The notes under the pieces were generated by a model that saw only the letters and a list, made by a program, of their open reading frames with translations, was not told the DNA's origin and did no database searches. Below are positions 9,864-17,334 of a stretch of DNA of 64,000 nucleotides, piece by piece; position 1 is the stretch's first letter; every line of letters begins with the position of its first letter. Position numbers and translations under genes: made by a program. Source of the DNA: Pseudomonas oryzihabitans (lineage in GTDB: Bacteria > Pseudomonadota > Gammaproteobacteria > Pseudomonadales > Pseudomonadaceae); contig NZ_VDND01000002.1 in NCBI RefSeq assembly GCF_007665395.1, positions 558,001 through 622,000 on the forward strand, read 5' to 3'.

Positions 9864-9899
9864 AAAGCAGAAGGCGGCCAAGGGCCGCCTTCTGCTTTT
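9864..9899 (+). terminator. Rho-independent terminator after first MFS permease
   Basis: A long GC-rich stem, AAAGCAGAAGGCGGCC paired with GGCCGCCTTCTGCTTT around an AAG loop, ends in TTTT, 13 bases after the MFS stop codon. The following 230 bases (9900-10132) hold no gene that I can support. Confidence 0.85.
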
Positions 9900-10132
9900 G
9901 CGGGCCCCTCAGGGTGCTGGAGGGGACTTGGCCGGCGCCAGGCGCGACGGGAGGCGGACGTCACGGCAGCCGCCACGCAGAAGGGGGCGCCTTCGGTCGC
10001 TGAAGACGGCTGGCACGCGTCCCTGAACGCCCCGGCCAGGCGATCCAGGCAGTCGCTGATAGCCAAGGGCAGGGGGCTCGGAGTCGGGGCGCAGCGCCCG
10101 CACCTCCGGGCATTACCGGATCCTGAATGCAA

Positions 10133-10158
10133 AACGCCCGCTGCAGGCAGCGGGCGTT
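10133..10158 (-). terminator. Rho-independent terminator of the RraA-family gene
   Basis: The inverted repeat AACGCCCGCTGC / GCAGCGGGCGTT, read on the minus strand, ends in a run of four T residues. It lies 34 bases after the RraA-family stop codon. Confidence 0.75.
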
Positions 10159-10191
10159 GCGGGGTCCAATGCGGATTGGACGGGAAGACGA

Positions 10192-10872
10192 CTAGGGCAG
10201 GGCGCAGCCCTTCTTCTTCAGCGCGTCCAGCACCCAGCTACGATCGTTGGTGCCTTCGGCGATCTGCCGCATCTGCTTCTCTTCGGCCGCGTGCTTGGCG
10301 CTGGCGCGGTCGTAGACTTCGGCGACCTGGTCATAGGGCACGCAGAGCAGGCCGTCGTCGTCACCGATGATCAGGTCGCCCGGCTCGATGACCATGCCGT
10401 CGATGGCGATGGGGACATTGATCTCGCCCGGGCCATCCTTGTAGGGGCCGCGGTGGGAGATGCCGGCAGCGAACATCGGGAAGTCGCCTGCGCCAATGTT
10501 GGCGGCATCGCGGATGGCGCCGTTGATGACGATGCCAGCCACGCCGCGCTTGACCGCATAGGCGACCATCATCTCGCCGATCAGGGCATTGGTAAGGTCG
10601 CCGCCAGCGTCGACCACGACGACGTCGCCCGGCTCGGCGATGTCCAGGGCGTAGTGCAGCATCAGGTTGTCGCCTGGGCGCGCCTTCACGGTCAGCGCCG
10701 CGCCAGCCAGTACGCCCTGGCGGTGCATGGGGCGCAGGCGCGAGCCGCCGGCGGTCATGCGGTTCATGGAGTCGCTGACGTTGGCGACCGGAACCTCACG
10801 GTAACGCGCGACCCATTCGGCTGCGACCTTGCGTTGGGCATTGAGAACTCTGAATCCGATGGTCATGGGCAT
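10192..10872 (-). CDS. RraA family protein (4-hydroxy-4-methyl-2-oxoglutarate aldolase-like)
   Basis: A 226-residue protein of the RraA/HMG-aldolase family. Aldolases of the family cleave pyruvate-derived aldols or decarboxylate oxaloacetate, using a D-X20-R-D metal motif. Here the RD pair is present (R121-D122, GAIRDA) but the first acidic position is Glu100 (GEMMVAYA), giving E-X20-R-D. That leaves the aldolase assignment open; some relatives with this change are of unknown function. Two adjacent ATG codons (10872 and 10866) are possible starts. It is divergent from a D-2-hydroxyacid dehydrogenase, and a GAAATG-type operator sits in front of it, linking it to the ABC and SMP-30 units. Confidence 0.85.
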   Translation of the reverse strand: MPMTIGFRVLNAQRKVAAEWVARYREVPVANVSDSMNRMTAGGSRLRPMHRQGVLAGAALTVKARPGDNLMLHYALDIAEPGDVVVVDAGGDLTNALIGEMMVAYAVKRGVAGIVINGAIRDAANIGAGDFPMFAAGISHRGPYKDGPGEINVPIAIDGMVIEPGDLIIGDDDGLLCVPYDQVAEVYDRASAKHAAEEKQMRQIAEGTNDRSWVLDALKKKGCALP

Positions 10873-10921
10873 TTCTCTTGTGGGCTTTGTTGGATGCCGC
10901 TGAAGCGGGTGATGAATTTTC

Positions 10922-10934
10922 AGAATGGCATTTC
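10922..10934. promoter_or_regulatory. Third copy of the GAAATG-N-CATTTC operator
   Basis: AGAATGGCATTTC agrees with the 7354-7366 palindrome in 10 of 13 positions. It lies about 50 bases upstream of the RraA-family start in the divergent control region 10873-11082, suggesting that one regulator controls both loci. Confidence 0.5.
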
Positions 10935-11062
10935 TTTTTTAAACATTCAATGCCCGGATTGCCGGTGGGAAATTCCTCGTTACGTCTAGTATTGCAACGC
11001 TGTTCCATTATGCTAAGGTCAAAGCCTGCCTTCTTGGCTGTCCGCTCGCCGGACCTCGTCAT

Positions 11063-11070
11063 AACAACAA
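11063..11070 (+). promoter_or_regulatory. Crc/Hfq CA motif upstream of D-2-hydroxyacid dehydrogenase
   Basis: AACAACAA, a perfect AANAANAA match, overlaps the AAGGG ribosome-binding region 12 bases before the ATG at 11083. Confidence 0.65.
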
Positions 11071-11082
11071 GGGATTACCCAC

Positions 11083-12060
11083 ATGACCCGCACCCTGCTT
11101 CTCACCGGCCCCGAACTCGCACCCGACGCCATGGCCCTGGCCGCCGCCCATGGCATCCGCGTCGTGCCGACCCAGCCCTATATGCCCGCAGACGAACTGG
11201 TCGCGCTGATCCGCCAGGAGCAGCCCGACGCCATCATCGTCCGCCAGGGCAAGCTGACCCGCGAGATGATCGAGGCGTCGGCCAAGCTCCAAATCATCGC
11301 CAAGCACGGCGTCGGCTACGACACCATCGACCTGCAGGCCGCCGCCGACCGGGGGATTCCGGTCACCATCGCCCTGGGCGCCAACGCCCAGTCGGTGGCC
11401 GAGCACGCCTTCGCCCTGATGTTCAGCGTGGCCCGCCAGACGCCCTGGTTGAATGCGCGGATGCACGCCGGGCACTGGGACAAGGCCCAGTCCAATGGCA
11501 CCGAGCTATTCGGCAAGACCCTCGGCCTGGTGGGCCTGGGTTCCATCGGCAGCGTGCTGATGGACCTGGTCGCACCACTGCGGATGCAGGTGCGGGTCTA
11601 TGACCCTTATCTCCAGAACCTGCCGGTGCGTGACCACGTGCAGCGCGAGGAGAGCTTCGATAATCTGCTGGCCGAGTGCGACGTCATCAGCCTGCATTGC
11701 CCGCTGACGGAGGCCAACCGCCACCTGTTCGGCGCCGCCCAGTTCGCCCGGATGCGTCCCGGCAGCCTGCTGATCAACACCGCCCGTGGCGAGCTGATCG
11801 ATGCCCAGGCGCTGGTGGCGGCGCTGCGCGACGGCCAGATCGCCGGTGCCGGTCTGGATACCTTCCACCCCGAGCCGCCGCCGGCCGATAGCCCCCTCTG
11901 GGGCCTGACCAACCTGGTGGCGACCCCGCACGTGGGCGCCAACACCACCGAGGCCCGTGACCGGGTCGGGCTGGTGGCGGTGCAGCAGGTGCTCGATCAT
12001 TGGAACGGCAAGGCGGTGGAAACCCGTGCCGTGGTCAATCGGCACCTGATCGCCGCCTGA
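11083..12060 (+). CDS. D-isomer-specific 2-hydroxyacid dehydrogenase
   Basis: A 325-residue NAD(P)-dependent oxidoreductase that interconverts D-2-hydroxy acids and 2-oxo acids. It shows the complete family pattern: the catalytic-domain start, the Rossmann motif GLVGLGSIGSVL, NTARGELID with the catalytic arginine, DTFHPEP with the glutamate, and TPHVGANT with the histidine. Relatives act on glycerate, phosphoglycerate, lactate or hydroxypyruvate. It is the first gene of a unit that continues with an MFS permease and a Tat-exported amidohydrolase, although GC-rich hairpins separate the genes and could act as partial terminators. Confidence 0.9.
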   Translation: MTRTLLLTGPELAPDAMALAAAHGIRVVPTQPYMPADELVALIRQEQPDAIIVRQGKLTREMIEASAKLQIIAKHGVGYDTIDLQAAADRGIPVTIALGANAQSVAEHAFALMFSVARQTPWLNARMHAGHWDKAQSNGTELFGKTLGLVGLGSIGSVLMDLVAPLRMQVRVYDPYLQNLPVRDHVQREESFDNLLAECDVISLHCPLTEANRHLFGAAQFARMRPGSLLINTARGELIDAQALVAALRDGQIAGAGLDTFHPEPPPADSPLWGLTNLVATPHVGANTTEARDRVGLVAVQQVLDHWNGKAVETRAVVNRHLIAA

Positions 12061-12072
12061 TCGCGCTCCAAG

Positions 12073-12102
12073 GCGGGCGGCGCTGATTTCAGCGCCGCCC
12101 GC
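12073..12102 (+). terminator. GC-rich hairpin between dehydrogenase and MFS genes
   Basis: GCGGGCGGCGCT and AGCGCCGCCCGC form a perfect 12-base stem around a 6-base loop, 12 bases after the stop. There is no good T run, so it may stabilise the upstream mRNA or partly terminate. Confidence 0.5.
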
Positions 12103-12117
12103 TGCGTTTATCTCCAC

Positions 12118-12125
12118 AACAATAA
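12118..12125 (+). promoter_or_regulatory. Crc/Hfq CA motif upstream of second MFS permease
   Basis: AACAATAA is a perfect AANAANAA match, 14 bases before the ATG at 12140 and next to the ACGGAGAG ribosome-binding site. Confidence 0.6.
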
Positions 12126-12139
12126 GACGGAGAGCCTGA

Positions 12140-13471
12140 ATGACCTCTTCCACGCCCGAGATCAGCGAACTGGAACGCAGCACCATGCGCCGCGTTGCCT
12201 GGCGCATCCTGCCGTTCCTGATCGTCTGCTACCTCATCGCCATCATCGACCGCGGCAACATCGGCATGGCCTCGCTGCAGATGAACCAGGATCTCGGCCT
12301 CACGCCGGCGATCTTCGGCTTCGCCAGCAGCCTGTTCTTCTTTTCCTATTTCCTGGTGGAGGTGCCGAGCAACCTGGCGCTGCAACGTTTTGGCGCGCGC
12401 ATCTGGATCGCCCGGATCATGATCACCTGGGGCCTGATCTCGGCCGGCACCGCCTTCGTCCAGGGGGCCAACTCGCTGTACGTGATGCGCTTCCTGCTGG
12501 GCGCCGCGGAAGCCGGCTTCTTCCCCGGCGTGCTGCTGTACCTCACTTATTGGCTGCCCTCCAACTATAGAGCGCGCATGGTCGCGATCTTCATGGTGGC
12601 GATCCCGGGCGCCAACTTCCTCGGTTCACCGCTTTCGGGCCTGCTGCTGAGCCTGGACGGCTGGATGGGGATGCGTGGCTGGCATTGGCTGTTCATCCTG
12701 GAGGGCATCCCGGCGGTGCTGCTGGGCATCGCCTGCCTGTTCGTCCTCACCGACCGCCCGGAGCAGGCCAAGTGGCTGAGCGACGAGCAGCGCAGCTGGC
12801 TGACCCTCAAGCTGACCGAGGAGCGCGGGCGCAAGACCAGCATCGGCCATATTTCCCTGTGGCAACTGCTCAAGCACAAGGACATCTGGCTCATGGCGCT
12901 GATCTATTCGGGCGCCTCGGCGGCCGGTACGACCATGAGCGTCTGGGCGCCGCAATTGCTCAAAGGCTTCGGCCTGTCCAACCTGGAAGTCGGCCTGACC
13001 AATGCCATTCCCTATGGCCTGGCGTCCGTGGCGATGGTCCTCTGGGGCCGCAGCTCGGACCGGACTGGCGAGCGTCGCTGGCACACCTCGCTCACCATGC
13101 TGTTGATCGCCGTGGGCCTGTTGGCTGGCATGTTCACCTCGTCCCTGGCCTCCACGGTGATCCTGCTGAGCCTGGTGCTGATCGGGGCCTACTCGATGAA
13201 GGGGCCGTTCTGGGCACTGGCCTCCGGCTGGCTGTCGTCGTCCACCGCCGCCGCCGGCCTGGCCGCCATCGGCGCCCTGGCCAACCTCATCGGCGGCGGG
13301 GTGATGGTCAACGTCTATGGCGCCATCCACGGCGCGACCCACAGCCACGCCCTGGCGGTACTGCCGCTGGCCACCCTCTGCGCCATCAGTGGCCTGCTGG
13401 TGCTGGTCATGGGCCGCAAGGCCGCGCGGGCCAAGGCCGACGCCCAGACCGCAGCGACCAACGCCGGTTGA
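12140..13471 (+). CDS. MFS transporter, anion:cation symporter family (second copy)
   Basis: A 443-residue paralogue of the permease at 8508. It has the same helix-1 motif (AIIDRGNIGMASLQMNQDLG) and the same RFGARIWIARIMITWGLIS stretch, 12 membrane segments, and a charged C-terminal tail. It probably imports a carboxylate for the dehydrogenase upstream or the amidohydrolase downstream. The presence of two paralogues in neighbouring operons suggests related but distinct substrates. Confidence 0.9.
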   Translation: MTSSTPEISELERSTMRRVAWRILPFLIVCYLIAIIDRGNIGMASLQMNQDLGLTPAIFGFASSLFFFSYFLVEVPSNLALQRFGARIWIARIMITWGLISAGTAFVQGANSLYVMRFLLGAAEAGFFPGVLLYLTYWLPSNYRARMVAIFMVAIPGANFLGSPLSGLLLSLDGWMGMRGWHWLFILEGIPAVLLGIACLFVLTDRPEQAKWLSDEQRSWLTLKLTEERGRKTSIGHISLWQLLKHKDIWLMALIYSGASAAGTTMSVWAPQLLKGFGLSNLEVGLTNAIPYGLASVAMVLWGRSSDRTGERRWHTSLTMLLIAVGLLAGMFTSSLASTVILLSLVLIGAYSMKGPFWALASGWLSSSTAAAGLAAIGALANLIGGGVMVNVYGAIHGATHSHALAVLPLATLCAISGLLVLVMGRKAARAKADAQTAATNAG

Positions 13472-13479
13472 TACCGATC

Positions 13480-13505
13480 GCTGCCGGCCCGTCCGGGCCG
13501 GCAGC
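13480..13505 (+). terminator. Hairpin between MFS and amidohydrolase genes
   Basis: GCTGCCGGCCC and GGGCCGGCAGC form an 11-base perfect stem with a GTCC loop, followed by CTTTC. It could reduce read-through into the amidohydrolase gene at 13523. Confidence 0.55.
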
Positions 13506-13522
13506 CTTTCAAGGAATTCATC

Positions 13523-14455
13523 ATGACCTTCAATCGTCGGCGCTTCCTGAAAGCGAGCGCCCAGGCAAGTGCCGCCCTGTGCCTGTTCGATGCCCTCGGC
13601 GTCCAGGCCGCCACCCCGTTCTCCAGTATCCAGATGGCACCGAAACTCAAGGCTCCAGCCGGCAGCGTCGACTGCCATATGCATCTCTACGATGACCGCT
13701 ACCCGGCCGCCCCGGGGGCCAAGCTGCTCCCGCCCAATGCCTCCCTGGACGACTATCACCAGCTGCAGGCCCTGCTCGGGCTGCACCGAATGGTCATCGT
13801 CACGCCGTCCACCTACGGTACCGACAATCGCTGCATGCTCGACGGCCTGGCGCGCAGCCAGGGCCAGGCCCGTGGTGTAGCCGTCCTCGACCGGAGCATC
13901 ACCGATGCCGAGTTGCAGGAGCTGCACAAGACCGGGGTGCGCGGGATCCGCTTCAACCTCAGCTTCGGCGGCGCCGACCTGGCCGACCTCGAACCCCTGG
14001 CCGCACGGGTCAATGAGCTGGGCTGGAATGTCCAGGTGGTCGCCACGGGTAATCAGCTGACGGAGCTGGAGAGCCGGCTGCAACGGCTGCCGGCGCGGTT
14101 GGTGATCGACCACATGGGCCATGTGCCTCAGCCGGAGGGGGTGAATTCAGCGACCTTCGCCGTCGTGGCCCGCCTGCTGGACGCCGAGCGTACTTGGGTG
14201 AAGCTGTCGGGCCCCTATATCAAATCGCGCAGCGGTGCGCCGGACTATGCGGACGTCGGCGCCGTGGCCAAGGAACTGGTGCGTCGCCACCCGGAACGGC
14301 TGCTGTGGGGCAGCGACTGGCCGCATCCCACGGTTGCGGTCGGCAACAAGCCGGACGACGGCCACATCTTCGACCTGCTGGCCGACTGGGCGCCCGATGA
14401 AAAAGTGCGCACCGCCATCCTGAGGGACAACCCGGTCAGTCTGTACGGGTTCTGA
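13523..14455 (+). CDS. Amidohydrolase family 2 protein with Tat signal (2-pyrone-4,6-dicarboxylate lactonase/galactarolactone isomerase-like)
   Basis: A 310-residue protein that begins with a twin-arginine leader, RRRFLKASAQ, a hydrophobic stretch and an Ala-X-Ala-type end near residue 30, so it should be folded in the cytoplasm and exported. The mature part is a TIM barrel with VDCHMH (His52, His54), VIDHMGH and WGSDWPHPT, the pattern of the LigI/galactarolactone isomerase branch. Export is unusual for this branch, whose known members work in the cytoplasm. The AAGGAATTCATC leader gives a good start. The substrate is probably a lactone met in the periplasm. Confidence 0.82.
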   Translation: MTFNRRRFLKASAQASAALCLFDALGVQAATPFSSIQMAPKLKAPAGSVDCHMHLYDDRYPAAPGAKLLPPNASLDDYHQLQALLGLHRMVIVTPSTYGTDNRCMLDGLARSQGQARGVAVLDRSITDAELQELHKTGVRGIRFNLSFGGADLADLEPLAARVNELGWNVQVVATGNQLTELESRLQRLPARLVIDHMGHVPQPEGVNSATFAVVARLLDAERTWVKLSGPYIKSRSGAPDYADVGAVAKELVRRHPERLLWGSDWPHPTVAVGNKPDDGHIFDLLADWAPDEKVRTAILRDNPVSLYGF

Positions 14456-14482
14456 GGGTCGTAGCTCCGCGGCCGCCGCCGA

Positions 14483-14845
14483 CCCTCACCCCAGCCCTCT
14501 CCCAGAAGGAGAGGGGACGTTTAGGCGGGACATTGAGTGGTAGCTGGCTGCGTAGGTTGGCGCTAAGCACAGCGAAGCCCAACGAGGGATGCTTCAGTGG
14601 CCGCCGGTTTCCCTCACCCCAACCCTCTCCCAGGGGGAGAGGGGGCGTTCAGGCAGGGCTGTGGGCTATGGTCACACTGTAGGTTGGCGCTGAGCGCAGC
14701 GAAGCCCAACGAGGGATGTTTCAGTGACTGCCGGTTTCCCTCACCCCAGCCCTCTCCCAGAGGGAGAGGGAGCGTTCAGGCAGGGCGTTGGATTGTGGTC
14801 ACACCGTAGGTTGGCGCTGAGCGCAGCGAAGCCCAACGAAGCTGC
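14483..14845. repeat. Three tandem units of about 127 bp built from two hairpin repeats
   Basis: Units begin at 14483, 14611 and 14738. Each holds CCCTCACCCC..CCCTCTCCC..GGGAGAGGG, a hairpin common in Pseudomonas intergenic DNA, and a half-size GTAGGTTGG...GCGAAGCCCAAC element starting at 14552, 14679 and 14806, exactly 127 bases apart. The third unit stops after the second element. The region lies between convergent genes, and no gene is present here. Confidence 0.85.
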
Positions 14846-14868
14846 AGCTCCCGTCTGACCAAACCGCG

Positions 14869-15333
14869 CTACCCCAACTCCCCGTTGAGCTTGCGCAGCA
14901 GACGCAGCAACTCGGCGCGTTCGGCCTCGTCCAGCAGGGCGGTGGCGGCGCGGTCGCTGGCGGCGGCGCGGGCCTTGAGTTCGCCGACCTGGGCGCGACC
15001 CTGAGCGGTGAGGTGCAGGGTGTAGGCGCGGCGATCCTGGGTATCCCGCACGCGTTCGGCCAGGCCCTGGCGTTCCAGCTTGTTCAGCAGCAGCACCAGT
15101 TGCGGTGGCTCGATGGCCAGGCGGCGCGCCAGGTCAGCCTGCATCAGGCCCGGCTCCTGTTCGAGGATCACCAGGGCGGTGAACTGGGCGGGGCGCAGGT
15201 CGTAGTCGGCCAGGCTGTCCACCAGGTGCTGGAACATCTTCATCTGGGCGCGGCGCAGGGCATAGCCTACGGCGGTGTCGAGCCAGGGGGTGGCGGCAGT
15301 GTCCAGGGGCGCGGCGTCGTTGGGCGAACTCAT
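14869..15333 (-). CDS. MarR family transcriptional regulator
   Basis: A 154-residue winged-helix protein. Residues about 30-135 form the MarR core, with LRPAQFTALVILEQEPGLMQ, the recognition helix region LARRLAIEPPQLVLLLNKLE, and a wing around RDTQDRRAYTLHLTAQG. It probably responds to a phenolic or CoA-linked ligand. It lies next to the sigma-54 activator and aromatic genes; in some pseudomonads MarR proteins such as FerR control ferulate genes, so a role here is plausible but not shown. An ATG start at 15333 is assumed. Confidence 0.88.
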   Translation of the reverse strand: MSSPNDAAPLDTAATPWLDTAVGYALRRAQMKMFQHLVDSLADYDLRPAQFTALVILEQEPGLMQADLARRLAIEPPQLVLLLNKLERQGLAERVRDTQDRRAYTLHLTAQGRAQVGELKARAAASDRAATALLDEAERAELLRLLRKLNGELG

Positions 15334-15387
15334 CGGCGGGAAGGGCTTCCGTCGGATAGGGCGGGAGGAGGGCGGTGAGCGCTCATT

Positions 15388-17109
15388 CTAGTCCAGATCC
15401 CGCTGCGCGCGCTGGTGGCGATAGGCGAACTGGGCGCGACTCAGGCCCAGTAACCGCGCGGCGGCGGCAACGTTACCCCGGCTGAGGGCTAGGGCTTCGT
15501 CGAGCAGCTCGGCTTCGAAGGCGCCCAGGTGCAGAGGGCGCTCGGCCGCCACGCCCAGGCGCTCCAGCCAGCCGGTCGCCTCCGGCGCGGGTTCGAGCAG
15601 GTCGGGCGGCAGCGGCTCGCCGCGGAACAGGTGGGAGAGGTCGATGAGTTCCCCCGGGTCGCTGGCGATCACCCCGCGCTCAACCAGATTCTGCAATTCC
15701 CGCACGTTGCCGGGAAAGTCGTAGCGCAGCAGCGCCTTGAGGGCGCGCATGGTCAGGCCTACCGGCGGGCGTTCGTAGGCCGCGCAGAAGCGGCGCAGGA
15801 AGAGGTCCACCAGCAGGGGCACGTCGTCACGGCGGTCGCGCAGCGGCGGGATGCCGATGGGATAGACGTTGAGGCGATAGAAGAGGTCTTCGCGGAAATC
15901 GCCGCGGCGCACGGCGTCACGCAGGTCCAGGTTGGTGGCGGCGATCACCCGCACGTCCACCCTGAGAGTGCGGCTGCCGCCGACCCGCTCGATCTCGCGC
16001 TCCTGCAGGGCGCGCAGCAGCTTGCCCTGGCCGGGCAGGCTCAGGCAGGCGATCTCGTCGAGGAACAGGGTACCGCCCTGGGCGCGTTCGAAGCGCCCGG
16101 CGCGGGACTGGTTGGCGCCGGTGAAGGCACCGCGCTCCACGCCGAACAATTCGGCCTCGATGAGATTTTCCGGAATGGCGGCGCAGTTCAGTGCGACGAA
16201 GGGACCATCGGCGCGCTTGCTCAGGCGGTGCAGGTGACTGGCGAACAATTCCTTGCCCACCCCGGATTCACCGGTGAGCAGCACCGTGGCCGGGGTCGGG
16301 GCGACCCTTTGCAGCGCCTGGAAGGCGCTGTTGAAGGCGGCCGAGGCGCCCACCAGCGGGCGCTGGCCGTCGACGGCATGGGGCAGGGGCGCGGGCAGGC
16401 GTTCCGCGGCGCCGGACTCGGCGGTGCCGTCGCTGGCGGTATTGAGGTAGCGCAGGTCTTCCGCCACATCGGGCCAGCGTTCGGCGTTGCGACCCTCGAC
16501 CCGGCAGACGCCATGACCCATGGCGCGGCATTCCACCTCGCGGAAGATCACCAGCCGCCCGAACAGGCTGCTGACGTAGCCGATGGCATAGCCGATCTCC
16601 ATCCAGCAGGCGGGATCGCTACCCTGGCCATGGGCGATCTGGTGCTCGTCGCATTCGGCCGAATGGTGCCAGAGGAATTCGCCGCCATAGCGCCCCTGGT
16701 CGACATCGAATTCGAAATGCAGCGGCTCGACCCGTACCAGGCCTTCCAGGCCGTGCAGGCGGGTGCCGGCGGCGAAGATGGCGGCGGCATCGGCCTGCGG
16801 CCAGCGCTTGCGTACCAGCTCGGCATCGCGCACCCCGGAGAGGTAGCCGACCCGCGTCAACAGGCCGCGGGCGCGTTCCTGGCCCAGGGCGCCGATCAGT
16901 TCGCGACGCAGGGCGCCAAAGGAGGAGGCATGCATCAGCAACATGCGCTGGTCGTTGAGCCAGATACGGCCGTCGCCGGGGGAGAAGAACAGGCACTCGG
17001 CCAGTTCCGCCTGGGTCGGGCTGGCACTGCCATCCCAGGCTCTGCTGTCGCCACTGTGCAAGCCAGGCGCGACCCGCTGCAGGTCATTGAGGGACAGGCG
17101 TTCGGCCAT
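15388..17109 (-). CDS. Sigma-54 dependent activator of the XylR/DmpR type (aromatic-responsive)
   Basis: A 573-residue enhancer-binding protein. The N-terminal 210 residues are an effector-sensing domain ending in a V4R region with conserved Cys/His residues ([30 protein letters not shown]). A linker leads to the AAA+ domain with Walker A GESGVGKE (about 280-287), the sigma-54 contact loop GAFTGA (about 327-332), GTLFLDE, and a Fis-type helix-turn-helix at the C terminus. The ATG at 17109 was chosen because GGAG lies 8 bases upstream and it gives the usual family length. It is divergent from the aldehyde dehydrogenase operon, which carries a -24/-12 promoter, so it very likely activates that operon when an aromatic inducer binds. 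Confidence 0.93.
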   Translation of the reverse strand: MAERLSLNDLQRVAPGLHSGDSRAWDGSASPTQAELAECLFFSPGDGRIWLNDQRMLLMHASSFGALRRELIGALGQERARGLLTRVGYLSGVRDAELVRKRWPQADAAAIFAAGTRLHGLEGLVRVEPLHFEFDVDQGRYGGEFLWHHSAECDEHQIAHGQGSDPACWMEIGYAIGYVSSLFGRLVIFREVECRAMGHGVCRVEGRNAERWPDVAEDLRYLNTASDGTAESGAAERLPAPLPHAVDGQRPLVGASAAFNSAFQALQRVAPTPATVLLTGESGVGKELFASHLHRLSKRADGPFVALNCAAIPENLIEAELFGVERGAFTGANQSRAGRFERAQGGTLFLDEIACLSLPGQGKLLRALQEREIERVGGSRTLRVDVRVIAATNLDLRDAVRRGDFREDLFYRLNVYPIGIPPLRDRRDDVPLLVDLFLRRFCAAYERPPVGLTMRALKALLRYDFPGNVRELQNLVERGVIASDPGELIDLSHLFRGEPLPPDLLEPAPEATGWLERLGVAAERPLHLGAFEAELLDEALALSRGNVAAAARLLGLSRAQFAYRHQRAQRDLD

Positions 17110-17129
17110 GGCAGGAGCTCCGGGAGAAC

Positions 17130-17143
17130 TGCGCAAATGCGCA
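17130..17143. promoter_or_regulatory. Possible activator-binding palindrome in the regulator-aldehyde dehydrogenase interval
   Basis: TGCGCA-AA-TGCGCA is an inverted repeat 130 bases upstream of the -24/-12 promoter. A separate TTGAGCAA sequence, similar to DmpR-type half sites, is at 17179-17186. Either could be the upstream activating site; placement fits an enhancer. Confidence 0.4.
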
Positions 17144-17273
17144 ATTGGGAGGATGGTTATACCTCATAACTTTATCTGTTGAGCAAGGCTTTCGCCCGGC
17201 AGCCTTGCGGCCCTCTCCAGGCCGGTTCGCTAAGTCCATGACCAGGCTGGTCTTTCTCCCTCTCCACAGGATC

Positions 17274-17288
17274 GGGCACAGGCCTTGC
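17274..17288 (+). promoter_or_regulatory. Sigma-54 (-24/-12) promoter of the aromatic aldehyde operon
   Basis: GGGCAC, 5 bases, TTGC gives the GG-N10-GC spacing and matches consensus TGGCAC-N5-TTGC except for the first base. Transcription should start near 17300, leaving a short leader that contains the CA motif. It is paired with the divergent GAFTGA-containing activator. Confidence 0.75.
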
Positions 17289-17316
17289 TCCGCTCCAGTC
17301 GCCCTTGCGGCCCTAC

Positions 17317-17324
17317 AACAACAA
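17317..17324 (+). promoter_or_regulatory. Crc/Hfq CA motif upstream of benzaldehyde-type dehydrogenase
   Basis: AACAACAA directly adjoins the AAGGAG ribosome-binding site of the gene at 17335. Confidence 0.65.
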
Positions 17325-17334
17325 GGAGAAGGCT

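Noticed and set aside
9740..10132. 130-residue minus-strand open frame
   Set aside because: It overlaps the end of the MFS gene and a strong terminator; the sequence is arginine/serine-rich with no motif.
12626..14122. 498-residue minus-strand open frame
   Set aside because: Antisense across an MFS gene and the Tat amidohydrolase; low-complexity composition.
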